This document shows, piece after piece, positions 48,960 through 60,133 of a stretch of 64,000 bases of DNA; within the stretch, counting starts at the first letter, position 1; the number at the start of each line of letters is the position of its first letter. The DNA comes from Clavelina lepadiformis (Eukaryota > Chordata > Ascidiacea > Aplousobranchia > Clavelinidae), in NCBI RefSeq assembly GCF_947623445.1, contig NC_135244.1, positions 2,480,001 to 2,544,000 on the forward strand, written 5' to 3'. Under the pieces are notes generated by a model that made no database searches, was not told the DNA's origin, and worked only from the letters and a program-made list of their open reading frames with translations. The position numbers and the translations under genes are program-made.

Positions 48960-50964
48960 CTTGCGTTAACTTTTTAAAATGATCAACTATTCGTTTCATT
49001 TATATAAAAAGTTTAGTTCTCAAAGCGGCCCGTATGGTGGCAAGTTTGTTTCTGCTCAGTTTCGGAACTTATTGTTGTTTAAGTTATATTCTGGTCACAA
49101 ATTTCTTCATATGCAGTAATTATTCAAGTGTGTTTTTAACTTTATTTTGATGTAACGAATGACTGCGCATTGCACAACTTGTTTTAACAGTGTAGCCAGA
49201 AATAAGCATAAATCGATGGCTACTATACTCTCCGTTTTCTATGAGATATCGCAATAAAATTTTTCATGTCGATTCCCCCCATGCTACTATTGGACGATGC
49301 TGTAAAAACTTTCCTCACCATCGTTCAACGAAAGAAACAAACTGTAAAGTTAAACATGTCTAGTTAACGAGTTGTTTCGCAATTTTTACTCTGAACTGAA
49401 AAGTACCTTTCGCTTATGAGCAAAACTAAGAGCGCCAAACCTGTCAACATTGAGCGTAAAGTTAAACTGCAATAAAGTTAAAGCACAGCAACAACTTTCA
49501 CATAAAAGCAAAATGCCCGGAGTTGAGACTCACACGCACAACGAATACTCTTGTATCAAAGCGGTAAGAAATACTAATACTACGTCGCCTCCAGCAGTGT
49601 AATGAATAACAACTAATAATCGGCAGTTGGAAACAAAAATAATTGACTGTATTAGAACAGGGGAACATTAACTAGTCTAAAACGATTTTAAATGTTGTAA
49701 ACGGACAGAAAAATGTCAACTTTAACGTACAGTAGCTTCTTGGATTCTTTTTATCACTTAACACAGTTTTATTTATTGTTTGCTATGTCTTAGAGTCGAT
49801 TATTGTTTTTCTTACCAATTGCCGTCGTTTTAAACTTCACCGGAAAGCCGCACTTTACCGTTTGCATTAATAAATATCATATTTAATATAATAATATTTA
49901 TTATAATTATAATTGGTTGTAATATCGAGCATCCGCCGAAGTATCGAGTTTCGAGTATCGTCTTTTCTGCTCAAATTGAATTGAGCGTAAATGAAGAGTT
50001 GAGTCTGATGAGCTTCATTGTCTTCCAAACAACGCTCTAACAACGATATTTAAAATTACCTTGTCTGACAAAAATCAGTCGATGTGCATACTGGTACAAA
50101 AGTTTAGTAACGCAACTGTTTAAAGCGGCATAAACGTAGAGCCGCAAATGTTTTCGGTCGACGACGTAATATATTTAGCGTTAAACTAAAACAAAGTATT
50201 TTAGGCGCGACACGAGAGCATGACTTCACACTACAACTTGCTTCAAGTTACCTGGGCAATATTAATACACAATTGAGTTGCTTGTTTGGTAACCTCGAGG
50301 GTTAATGACGCTATAGTTTTGCCGATTTAAGCCGAGGCTGAAAAGCCTATAAGTTATAAAAGAAAACCATGAGCTCTGCTAAGCTTTTTTTTTTATAAAA
50401 GAGCTCATTGTGAGAGAGCATTGCTGAGCCATTCGTAGATAAAAACACTTTCATTTCAATTTATTGGTGAGATATTCTTTCACAGGCACTGACAATAAAG
50501 TTAACACACGCCCAGTTAGCACAAACCGCCAAGGTACAAAACGTGTTCTCTCAGTCATAAAACATGACGATTACCAAAGTTTCTAATGATGATCGGCAAA
50601 TCATTGTCAATAAAAAAAATCCAAATAAAATGGAGGTCGTGAAAAAATGGATTTTCTTTGGTCCTAAAGCATTTTTCTACCCTAACACGAGAATGATGAA
50701 GCAATAATCGCCTAATTACAGAAAGCGTTAATCGTGTTTGTTTTATATTTTGAACGTTCTTTGACTTTAATCAAACTTGTTTTTACATTAGATTCTTTTA
50801 GGACATTAAACGAGGAAATGACATTATGGCACTTGACACCTGAAGTTAATAGAAAATAAGTTATGTTGACGCTCGTTGTCATGTGACTACTGTAAACTAA
50901 AAATACTCCCAATTTCTCTAATTTTCCATGAAAAAAGATGGAAAATCTGCAAAAAAACTTCCAT

Positions 50965-50974
50965 TATATAAAAG
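50965..50974 (+). promoter_or_regulatory. Candidate TATA box, ARH3 copy 3
   Basis: TATATAAAAG is kept as in unit 1, about 200 bp before the ATG of the truncated copy. Confidence 0.4.
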
Positions 50975-51167
50975 CTATGGCAATGAATTTTAAAATTTAA
51001 AAGATTTAGAAACTAACTGTGATGGGGCTTGCAGTAATTTCTATTAACTTCGATTTCGGTGGTAAGCTACTCATACCATTGATTTTCACGTTCGGTTTTG
51101 TGTGCAACTGCCGGTGGTACAGACTACAGAGTTTTTCAACTATAACTATAACTTCTATAATTCTTAA

Positions 51168-51316
51168 ATGCTCTTGTCCAAGTATAAAGGGTCTGCTCTG
51201 GCGGCCTTAGCCGGGGACTGCATTGGGGCAAAATATGAAGTAGCATGGCAGCCTGTGGCGTATCAAACACTTATGAAGCTGGAAGAATTCTTGAAAAACT
51301 CTCAAGCTGCTTGTAG
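51168..51316 (+). pseudogene. ARH3 copy 3, exon 1 only
   Basis: Exon 1 (149 bp) is open with the start codon and the splice donor (AG then GTACAA) intact. It differs from gene 1 by Glu22 to Lys (GAKYEV), Ala to Val and Ile to Phe. The catalytic Glu24 remains. Exons 2-6 are deleted from the unit, so no hydrolase can be made. A promoter and first exon are still present, so a short non-functional transcript is possible. Confidence 0.9.
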
Positions 51317-51710
51317 GTACAATAGTATCATGACTTAGAAATGCTTGTGGAAGCCATAATGCAAAGACAGAAAAAAGAGTGTTTACTTTTAAGTTTGTGA
51401 TGTGTAATGACAAGTACTCCGGACTGCAGAGTATGGTTTTTTTCAGCAAGATCTTGTGTGCCCTAACTAACCAAACAGTCTAGGCCTAGTGCAGGAGTGC
51501 ACAACCACAGAATGCATTTGTATACTAGACCCCAACAAAGCAAATTGTGACATCACTTGGTTGTCCAAATCTGCAATAGACCTCAAAAATGACAAGCTGC
51601 TTGTAGGTACAATAGTATCATGACTTAGAAATGCTTGTGGAAGCCATAATGCAAAGACAGAAAAAATGAGTGTTTACTTTTAAGTTTGTGATGTGTAATG
51701 ACATGTACGG

Positions 51711-51962
51711 CTAGGGTTACCATATTTTCGTGGCCTAAAATCCGGACACTCTTTAGTGCCCACTAGCGGTTTTTAAAAATGAGGTATGAACACATTGTCT
51801 GTCAATATGACGTCACATTAGCAATGCTTTGCCTATCCATTGTATACCTGAGTGGATTTTTGAACATAGTGTCGTGAATTCACTAGGCTATTGGGCTATT
51901 TCAAAATTTAACCCTACATTCCGGACATGTCTGGAATTTTCCGGACGGTATGGCAACCCTAA
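51711..51962. mobile_element. hAT-like MITE, 252 bp
   Basis: Inverted ends read CTAGGGTTACCATA at the left and, on the opposite strand, TTAGGGTTGCCATACC at the right. Inner parts are also inverted (TCCGGACA and TCCGGACG). Flanks ATGTACGG (51703) and ATGTACGC (51963) form an 8-bp target duplication with one mismatch. The empty site is visible in units 1 and 2 (ACATGTACGCCGGACT near 38886 in unit 1). Confidence 0.85.
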
Positions 51963-52238
51963 ATGTACGCCGGACTGCAGAGTATGGTTTTATCCAACAA
52001 GATCTTGTGTGCCCTAACTAACCAAACAGTCTAGGCCTAGTGCAGGAGTACACAACCACAGGATGCATTTGTATTCTAGAACCCAGCAAAGCAAATTGTG
52101 ACGTCACTTGGTTGTCCACTTCTGAAATAGACCATTTTTTCATCTGTTTTTCACGAATTAAGAAAATACTGTCGGTACTCGGTAATTAAAATGCAACTTT
52201 TTCCTTTTTTTGTAAAATCTTTGCACTTATTACGTTGT

Positions 52239-52252
52239 CCACCAGGTGGCGA
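52239..52252 (+). promoter_or_regulatory. CTCF-like motif, unit 3
   Basis: CCACCAGGTGGCGA is one base from the motif in units 1 and 2 and still close to the CTCF core. Confidence 0.25.
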
Positions 52253-52752
52253 CATGAGTTTACTTTTTAAAATGATCAACCATTCGTCTCATTTATATAA
52301 AAAGTTTAGTTCTCAAAGCGACCCGTATGGTGGCAAGTTTGTTTCTGCTCAGTTTCGGAACTTACTGTTGTTTAAGTTATATTCTGGTCACAAATTTCCT
52401 CATATGCAACAATTATTCAAGAGTGTTTTTAACTTTATTTTGATATAACGAATGACTGCGCATTGTGCAAGCTCTTTTAACAGCGTAGCCAGAAATAAGC
52501 ATGAATCGATGGTTACTATACTCTCCGTCTTCCGTGAAATATCGCAATAAAATTTTTCATGTCGAATCCCCCCATGCTAGTATTGGACGTTATGCTGTGA
52601 AAACTTTTCTTCACCATCGTTCAACGAAAGAAACAAACTGTAAAGTTAAACATGTCTCGTTAACGAGTTGTTTTGCAATTTTTACTCTGAACTGAAAAGT
52701 ACCTTTCGCTTATGAGCAAAATTAAGAGCGCCAAACCTGTCAACATTGAGCG

Positions 52753-54556
52753 TTGAGAGCTCATTGTGCTTTCAAGTCTATAATTTTTTTCTTGTTTTTA
52801 GAACACTTCCAGTTGATTTCTTCCTTTTTTCTTCGCGTTATTTGATGTTTTTCTTCTTTCTCCATCTCAGACTACACCAGACGCCGCTTCAGGCAAGCCT
52901 ACTTCTCACACCTCCGAGCCCGTCTTATTTAGTAATTAATTAGTCTGTAATTTTCGGATAAGTGAAAGTAGACATTTTGAGTCAAGTTAATTCAGTAAAA
53001 AAGTAGCTGACTTATCACAATGGCACGTGACAATAATAAATTCAAATAATAAACGCTCAAGAAACGTTTACATTCCAGTATACTACAATGTAGGCAATCA
53101 TAACTTTCTTGTACAATTTATGCCAGGGCAGGTGTATTTAGAAGTTTTTTGATTGCAAAAGTTGTTGGAGTTTAGAGATATTGAATATTTCGCTCGAACT
53201 GCGTGGGAACCATTTCGAGTAAGCCTACTTCGCCGTCGTTCCTGAGCAATGTTCTCTCTAAGCTGTGCACTACTGACACGGTCTCCGCGCACAAGAAAAT
53301 CCAACCTGAATTGAAAATAAACTGTTTGCTATTTGTCGCTGGTGGAAGTTGTTCCTGTTCCTTACCTCCGACACAGATTACGTATCTAAATTTACAAAAT
53401 CTTGTAGAAAAACACGTAATTGTAATTATCGAAGTACAAAGGAGAATTTCCTTAAAATTGAATAACCTTTATTGAACACAATTACGAGTCTTTTCGTCAC
53501 AAAGAAGACAATTAAAAGCATTAATGTATCTCGAAAAATGTGCCTACAACTGTATTTTTTTAATTCATTAACTCGATTAAATCAATTCAAAGAAAACAAG
53601 ACAGCCAAAGTTTTTTTCACTTTTTAAGACTTGCTTTATGGTATTTTGTATCACCCCAGCAGTCGCAATGGCATTGGCATCGCAAGTTCACCAAACTGTC
53701 AGAGTTTTACTAAACGTTACATTCAACCTCAAATATATCAGAAAAAGTTTTTTCTCTGTGATGTTTGTTGCTTTGTCCCAGTAATGGTGTTTGCTTGTAT
53801 GGATGCTGAGCTTGCTGTGGTGTGAAATAATGTCGATAGTCTTTATGGCCATGTAGCTTGTATGGGATTTCTGCTTAAGGCCATTTCCGCAAATCTAACA
53901 CTGTTCATTTTCTCTTCTGTGAAATACTTCTATCATATATTGTTTTGTTAACTTTTTCCAGGCACAGAAGGGAGGTTAAAAAATTGAGAAAGCTTGCTGT
54001 CTATGAAGTTATCTAAATTTGAATGGTATGATTTGTCACGCTGAAATGCGCCTCACCAATTTCAATTAAGACGGTCTGTTTTCGAGTGAATTGAAATTAA
54101 ACAATTACAAGAAATTTACAATTCAACCAAAGATCTTGTCAGAAAAATTAATTATCAGACGCAAAGGACGGATGCGGCCAAAACGCGATGGTTTTCTCTG
54201 AAGAACTCCGCAAATGTCTTATTCCGATTGATTTCTTTCAATTTATGAAAATATTTTAAGACGACGTATTTTCACGACAATTGTGACGCACAGGAAGCTT
54301 TGAATCAAAACGATTGTTTATTATCACGTTTTGCGGACAAATTTCAATCTATTTCAATCTTTGAATTTAATTCTTTTTCAGTGTAACAAACACGCCAGAC
54401 ACGATGCAACTTAAAATGTTAAATGCGATATAAATGATTTGTACACAATATTGAAATATCGTCCATTGCACGGTACAAATACAATAACAACAACTTATGA
54501 ATTGAAAATATAAAAGCAATGTCTTTCATGATCATAAACGGCAATTATAACTGAGG
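52753..54556. other. Intergenic between ARH3 array and receptor 1
   Basis: A pyrimidine-rich acceptor-like tract ending CCATCTCAG near 52869 is followed by an open stretch that ends in TAG or TAA depending on frame. It could be a terminal exon of an unknown gene. On the minus strand, AATAAA (TTTATT at 54317) may serve the receptor at 54557. Nothing else is supported. Confidence 0.3.
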
Positions 54557-57129
54557 TTACACAGGTGTGTTTTCACTTTCCACTTTGGCGTTTCCGCCGT
54601 TAACCGCATCAGTTTGTTCCGTGATCTCCTCGTCGATGTTTTCCATCACCGACATAAACAACCTGTCGGCGTTTGCATCTATCACGAACGAACGAAAAAC
54701 GGAGTCGTCGGTCGCCAACGAGGAGTCGCCGTTTTGGGACTTCGGGCCAGCGTGTTTACCTTTACCATTTTTCTTATAAATTGGCTTGTAAGATTTTTTC
54801 TCGCTTGCAACTGAAAATTCTGTCTGGCTGCTCGTGTTATTTTCTGACCTGCCGTTTGCCCCTGTAGTGGAGACATCCAGATTCGTTGTCGTTTTGAGCA
54901 TGCTTGGGGTTTGATCTAGCGTGCTACTCTCCGAGCTCAGTTTGATGGTTGAAGTTGCGAGAGAACTCTTCTTTCTGTTTCCCGTATAAGTGCTAAGACT
55001 AGGAATGGACGAGAAACGTCGTCTGCTGTCGTGGGCAACACGCTGGGCGCACAACGTCATCACGTCGCAGCAACGGTCAAGGCCAAGTTTGTCGAACAGC
55101 GATTTCTTCACGGCTCTCACCTCTTTTCGAAATTCCAAGTTTCTTCCGTTGTAAATGAAGAAGTTCCACAAGCTGTTGCAAGATAGGATGATAATGGAAA
55201 TAAACTCGAAAGTGTTGTAAACCAAAGCGCCTTGCACGTCCACTCGTCTCGGTTGGCTGAAGTAGATAGTTCCAACAAACAATGAACTTAGAATAACCAA
55301 AGCCACCGGCACAATGCTTAAGGTGAAAACTCCGACCATCAGTCCCAGGGTGCGAGCCAGTCGCGTTTCAATCGATTGGGTTTTCCTCTTTGAATCGATT
55401 GTCAAATGTCTTCGTACTTTGGCATGTTTCTTTGTCGATTGATATGTGGCAATATTAATGACCCACATGATGACCAACGGGATGACGAAGGCTACTACGT
55501 ACAAGACGAGTGCGCCTCGACCACCGGACGAAATTAGAATGGAAGCAATCAAGGAATATTGCAAGGTTGGTGTGAATAAAGGCAGCATGGAAAAGAGAAT
55601 CCCTAAAAGCCATACTACAAAGCAGAGTATTCTGGCGTAGGTTTTAGCCTTGTCCTTCCTGTAGGACAACGGCCGGTAAACGGCGCTAAACCTATCAAAG
55701 CCAGCAACTGTCAATGTGAAAACTGACACAGTCAACGACAAAACGGTGAAAAAACCAATGAAATCCAAATAAGGACGCGAGTACACCTGCAGAAATCTAT
55801 TAGCGGGTAGACTTATCTCAACTGACGTGCCTTGATCAAGGACGCCATCAACTTCCAAATACCCAGTCGCGTTCGCAAGAGGACCGTCTCTTAGACGTGT
55901 TGTTACGAGACGACCTAATGTAGCGGCAAAGGTTGGGAAGACAATTAAACCAACAATCAAGTCCGCAACGGCCAGAGATATCTTATAAATTCCTTGGCTG
56001 TGACGAAGATCAACGTTGCGTGTAATTGCTGCGATGACCAGAATATTCACTGTTGTTATGACGATTCCAATAAGAACACAGATTACCATGATTGAAACCA
56101 TCTTTGCCCGGCAACTGCGAAACATTAAGTGCAATTTAAAAATAGGTGATTATTGACAGTTTTGATTATTATTGATATAGTTTGCCATTTTAAATTCTAA
56201 ACGATTTAGCCATAATAGTAATTGATAAGTAAAATCAGAAACAGGATATAATTTGGCACTCTTATAAGGTTAACTTTATATTGTTCGACACTATAAGATA
56301 AGACACTATATAAGTAACTTATACATAAGCCTATCCTTGATGTACTTGTTCGTTCAACTTATACAGTTCGCTACATAAGAATTTTATTAAAATTGTTGCC
56401 TTACCTGAACGACATGCATGTCCAAGAGGATATGATTCGTTCTCGGAGAGTTTCTCCGTCGTATCCGCACCACACTACTTCGCATGAGGGTAAGTTAATG
56501 TGGATGACTTCGTGGTAATCTCCGAGATGATCTTCGTCGGCTTCATAAAGTGCAACTTGTACACAAGGCTTCGATAAATCGGACGAGGAAAGCGAGTTTG
56601 CTTGAAGACGAGATATTATCGAGTTCCACTGCGCGTAAATCGAATTGTCATTGGTGCTGTTTGTCCCTGTTGCTACGGTTTGTGTTTGTAATTCATCGTG
56701 ATTATTATTACGCATAAAAGCTTCTTTAACTTCTTCAAAGCAACTGTCCACAAAGGTTTCGTATTCGCAGAAATATTTGTAAACGTTTTGAGTGTACTCG
56801 GTGTAGTTAAAGAGTCGTTGCTTGCATTCCTCTTCAAATCGTGGACATTTCCAACCTCTCAATGTTTCTAAGTAACTGGTCAAATCCCGACCGTTTCCCA
56901 AATACCACAACTTTTCAAATTCCTTCACAGTTTCATTGCAGCATCTCTCAACATCTGTCTTATTACCAACCAGGTATCCGTGAATGTAAATGCATTCGCT
57001 TATGTCGTCACTCTGGTCTTTGTCTTCTTGTTGCCTTGTCGTGTTGGACTGGCTTGAACCAAATGGAGTCAATAACACAAGACCCAAAAATATCAAAATC
57101 GCTCTGTGAGCTTTCACGGTTATCAGCAT
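54557..57129 (-). CDS. Orphan class-A-like receptor 1 with Cys-rich ectodomain (2 exons, 760 aa)
   Basis: Exon 1 is 56405-57129 and exon 2 is 54557-56114; the intron is 290 bp with GT/AG borders. Exon 1 encodes a signal peptide (about residues 1-27) and an extracellular domain with about 12 cysteines and several sequons (GNKT, CNET, FNYT, TNST). Exon 2 encodes seven helices: TVNILVIAAI in TM1, LAVADL in TM2, GFDRF at the TM3 end, VVWLLG in TM4, FVIPLV in TM5, LSIVPV in TM6 and NSLWNFFIY in TM7 (NPxxY with Phe for Pro). TM3 and ECL2 lack the usual disulfide cysteines, and ECL1 is unusually long (about 50 residues). The tail of about 190 residues ends in a conserved acidic segment (SFVIDANADRLFMSVMEN). 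Ligand unknown; the ectodomain could be a diverged frizzled-type Cys domain, but I cannot show that. The start was chosen for the signal peptide; the frame is open further upstream. Confidence 0.88.
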
Positions 57130-60100
57130 CGTATATTGACGGTTATGTGCAGATTTATGCTGAATAACAATTAAAAAAACAACGCTTAGAGACAAAGTAA
57201 AACGCTTTCCAATGTTTAGCAAAATAAACTGACACCTTTGAGAACTTTGAAGCTTACGTTGCTGAATGTTGAACTCGTCACTAACATTTATTCTGAGCTC
57301 AAGCAACATTAGCTGATCATAGGAAGAAACAACTACTTAAAACCTATGCAAAAGGTAAAATGCTTTCTTTTCATGGTTTTATCTTCACTTCGATACAAAT
57401 ATCAACAGAGTTGCTGAAATTCTGCTATTTTGAAATGCATGACTCGCACAATCGAACATAGTTTGAGATCTCAATTCGAAATGATCACGCATTACGTGTC
57501 GGTTGATTTCCGCCGCCATAGCGTTATATTTAGTAACTTATTTATAACCTACAGTTGTGATGTCTTTCGCTGCATCATAACGGATAAACGGATGTGTCAT
57601 GTCTAAGATTTGTTGTAAGGTTTGATTTATGAGATGTTGTGGGAAATCTTTTGTAACATTGCTCATACCCCAAAGTTACGTCATAGACACGTGGGAATTC
57701 CCCCACTTGAAGTAAAGGTTTGAGGTGAAGCCAAGTGAAGCTTTGCACATTTGTGAAACTACTACAATATATGTCGATAGTTTTTATTGATTTTACCAAA
57801 GATGCTTTGAAAACGTCCTTAATATTCTGATTGATGTTATCAATTTGGAATTGTTTTTCAAATAAAAAACGGCACTCCTCGTTAAGGGATTTTCCCGTTA
57901 TCTAAGAAAATTCGCGAAAAATAATTTTCTCACGGTTACGTGACGTCATCAACTCTTTGCGGCCATGAACGGGAGAAAGATACGATCTTGATTGATGGAA
58001 AATCATCAGCATCATGTGTTAACGCCGCGCTACTGCTGAGTACCATTAGCAGTCTGCTTGAAAGACGATACTTTAACTATTATATCGATACGGTTTTTAT
58101 TTAGGGCAAGCAAGCAAGCGATGTCATTTGCATGCAAAACTCCCGTGCTGTGTTGCTGCCGATGTAAATGTTGTTAAATTATAACAGCAGGAATATGACG
58201 TCATTTAAGTCACACATAATGTTTTGACGCAATTTCCTGTCCTGGTCGATTTTCTTGCAGAATAACCTCACCCATGTCTGTAGCGGAAATTCGTTTTTTA
58301 GAAGTAGGTTGGAACTTATAAGGATCGTTTCACGTCCGCATCACATCTTTTGTTGTTCGTACACTTTTACTTTTTGAGCTACTTTACGCTACAACTAAAT
58401 GCTGTAAGATGATTATCTCATAGCGACCTGCGTCTTCAAACTGATTTAGCATCTATTCACTTTCTATCGCTTCATGTGGTTTATAAAACTAATATGCATT
58501 CATTGCTATCGCAGACGCTGTAAGCCCTAAACTTCTTCTAAACTTCAAAACTCTTTATGATGTAAAGTGTGACGTAATCACAAGGTGTCATCGGGCGTCA
58601 AGCACAATAAATCGCGCACCGATCGTCAAACAAATTTTAGTTACGTAATTATGGTTAAATTGCCTTCAGGGGAATTCTCTTTTTGTCGACATCATAGGAT
58701 AAGAAACTGTACAGGTTGAGCGTAATAATTGAAGTTCTTGTGACCAATGTTTGCTGTTTTATTCCATTGGACAGCCGACTTAACATCAGTAGTTTTACTG
58801 TAACTGATGCACAACAGCTTTTACGAGGGTTGTTTGTCGTGACAGAATTTTGTCAGTCACAATCAAGATGTCTACTTAATAATTATCATATAACTTAAAA
58901 TAACGTTGCTTTGATGCTTGTTTATTTCATAGTTGTCTGTCAGCTTTATAGGATTACAATCCGCTAATGACCGGACTTTTATAGATAAAGAAATTGTAAA
59001 TTACAGCACGATCGCTTTATTAAAATCACTCTTCAGTTTCTTTTTGTAGTTTATTGTATGCTGTTAGCCAAATATGAAAGAATGTATTTCGTTTGTAAAG
59101 TTGAGTTGTTTTTGTGCCCAACCCTGCCGCCATACATCGACTGAGTGACTATAAACAAAATATAATAAAATGCGCTATTTCTTGTCTTTCGACGTTTGTA
59201 CATACAGAGGCATTTTAAAAACAAGTCGTGTTTGGACTCCAGTATATCACGCTTCATTCAGTGTATCGCCATTTTGTTTATTTCGATCCGGCCCAGAAAG
59301 TACTGCGGCTATCCCTACTTGATTGTTCCACGTTTGTCGAAAATTCTCCCTTCCATAAAACCAGGCTTAATTTCACATTTGAACCTTTGAGTGCGAGTAT
59401 CCATATGTATAGCGTTGTCACGTTAATATAACAACCTGATTGCTTTTAAGCTACATTTCTTTTCCCTCAGTCAGACAGCGATAAACCTCCAAAAATACGA
59501 ACAACATTTATATTTACCAAAGGTGCTAAATCAATAGACACAAGACACAAACAAACGTTAAAAGATGCTAATTGCTAAAATTTCGCTAACATCCAAAACT
59601 GTAATAAAGAGCGGACTACGCGTGAGCAACGAATTTCGTGACACTTGTACATCTCTAAACATTCATGTGACCAGAGCGCATCTCAGCAAGTGAACATCGA
59701 TCATTTAAAAATAATATTACGCAACAAAAGTTTATGCCAAACTTGCAAAATACACGATAAGTCTGTTGAAAGTTTTATGATGATGCTTTTTTGCGCTTCA
59801 GGGAAATCTAAAGGGACACTTTTATGTTTTAATCTTCGCACTGAAGACTCTTATCACGACAGCACGAATAATACACCATAGGTCACAACCTCTATAACAC
59901 GATTTTTTAGAATCCATGAGGACTGTAGATTTTTTCGGGGAATAAAAAACAACCTTTCATGCAACCTTTTCTCACTCGCACGACATGAAAACAAAACGTT
60001 CGCTGAGTGCAATTTGGGCCGCATAATTAATGCAAGAAAACATGTCGCATGTTTTAAATCGTGCACATTACATAAAAGCGGGCTGCAACTACGAGCTGAA

Positions 60101-60133
60101 TATTTTACGGAATTGTAAACACAAGTATAGAAG
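57130..60133. promoter_or_regulatory. Shared 3 kb head-to-head promoter region
   Basis: This is the divergent intergenic region of the two receptor genes. It contains two perfect CRE palindromes TGACGTCA (57941-57948, 58196-58203) and two CRE-like words (TTACGTCA at 57676, TGACGTAA at 58570). An ATAAAAG word stands about 60 bases before the start of receptor 2 (near 60072). No exon is supported. The CRE sites suggest cAMP/CREB-type control, which is inference from motif matches alone. Confidence 0.4.

Larger units (their letters stand above)
42853..49467 (+). repeat. Tandem 6.6 kb unit 2 (carries ARH3 gene 2)
   Basis: Second direct repeat, 6615 bp, near-identical to unit 1, most strikingly from ARH3 intron 5 to the unit end. 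The upstream parts show more single-base changes. It has the short MPGV exon-like piece near 42899 and TATAAAAG at 43776. Confidence 0.93.
49468..52752 (+). repeat. Tandem unit 3, internally deleted
   Basis: This third direct repeat is 3285 bp. It lacks about 0.6 kb of the upstream part (join near 50478, where GATATTCTT meets TCACA) and everything from ARH3 intron 1 to beyond exon 6 (join near 52140-52200). The piece around 51302-51415 is duplicated at 51597-51705. It ends at 52752, after which sequence unrelated to the other units begins. Confidence 0.9.

Noticed and set aside
54567-54876. Several short frames over the receptor 1 tail
   Set aside because: Shadows of the receptor coding sequence.
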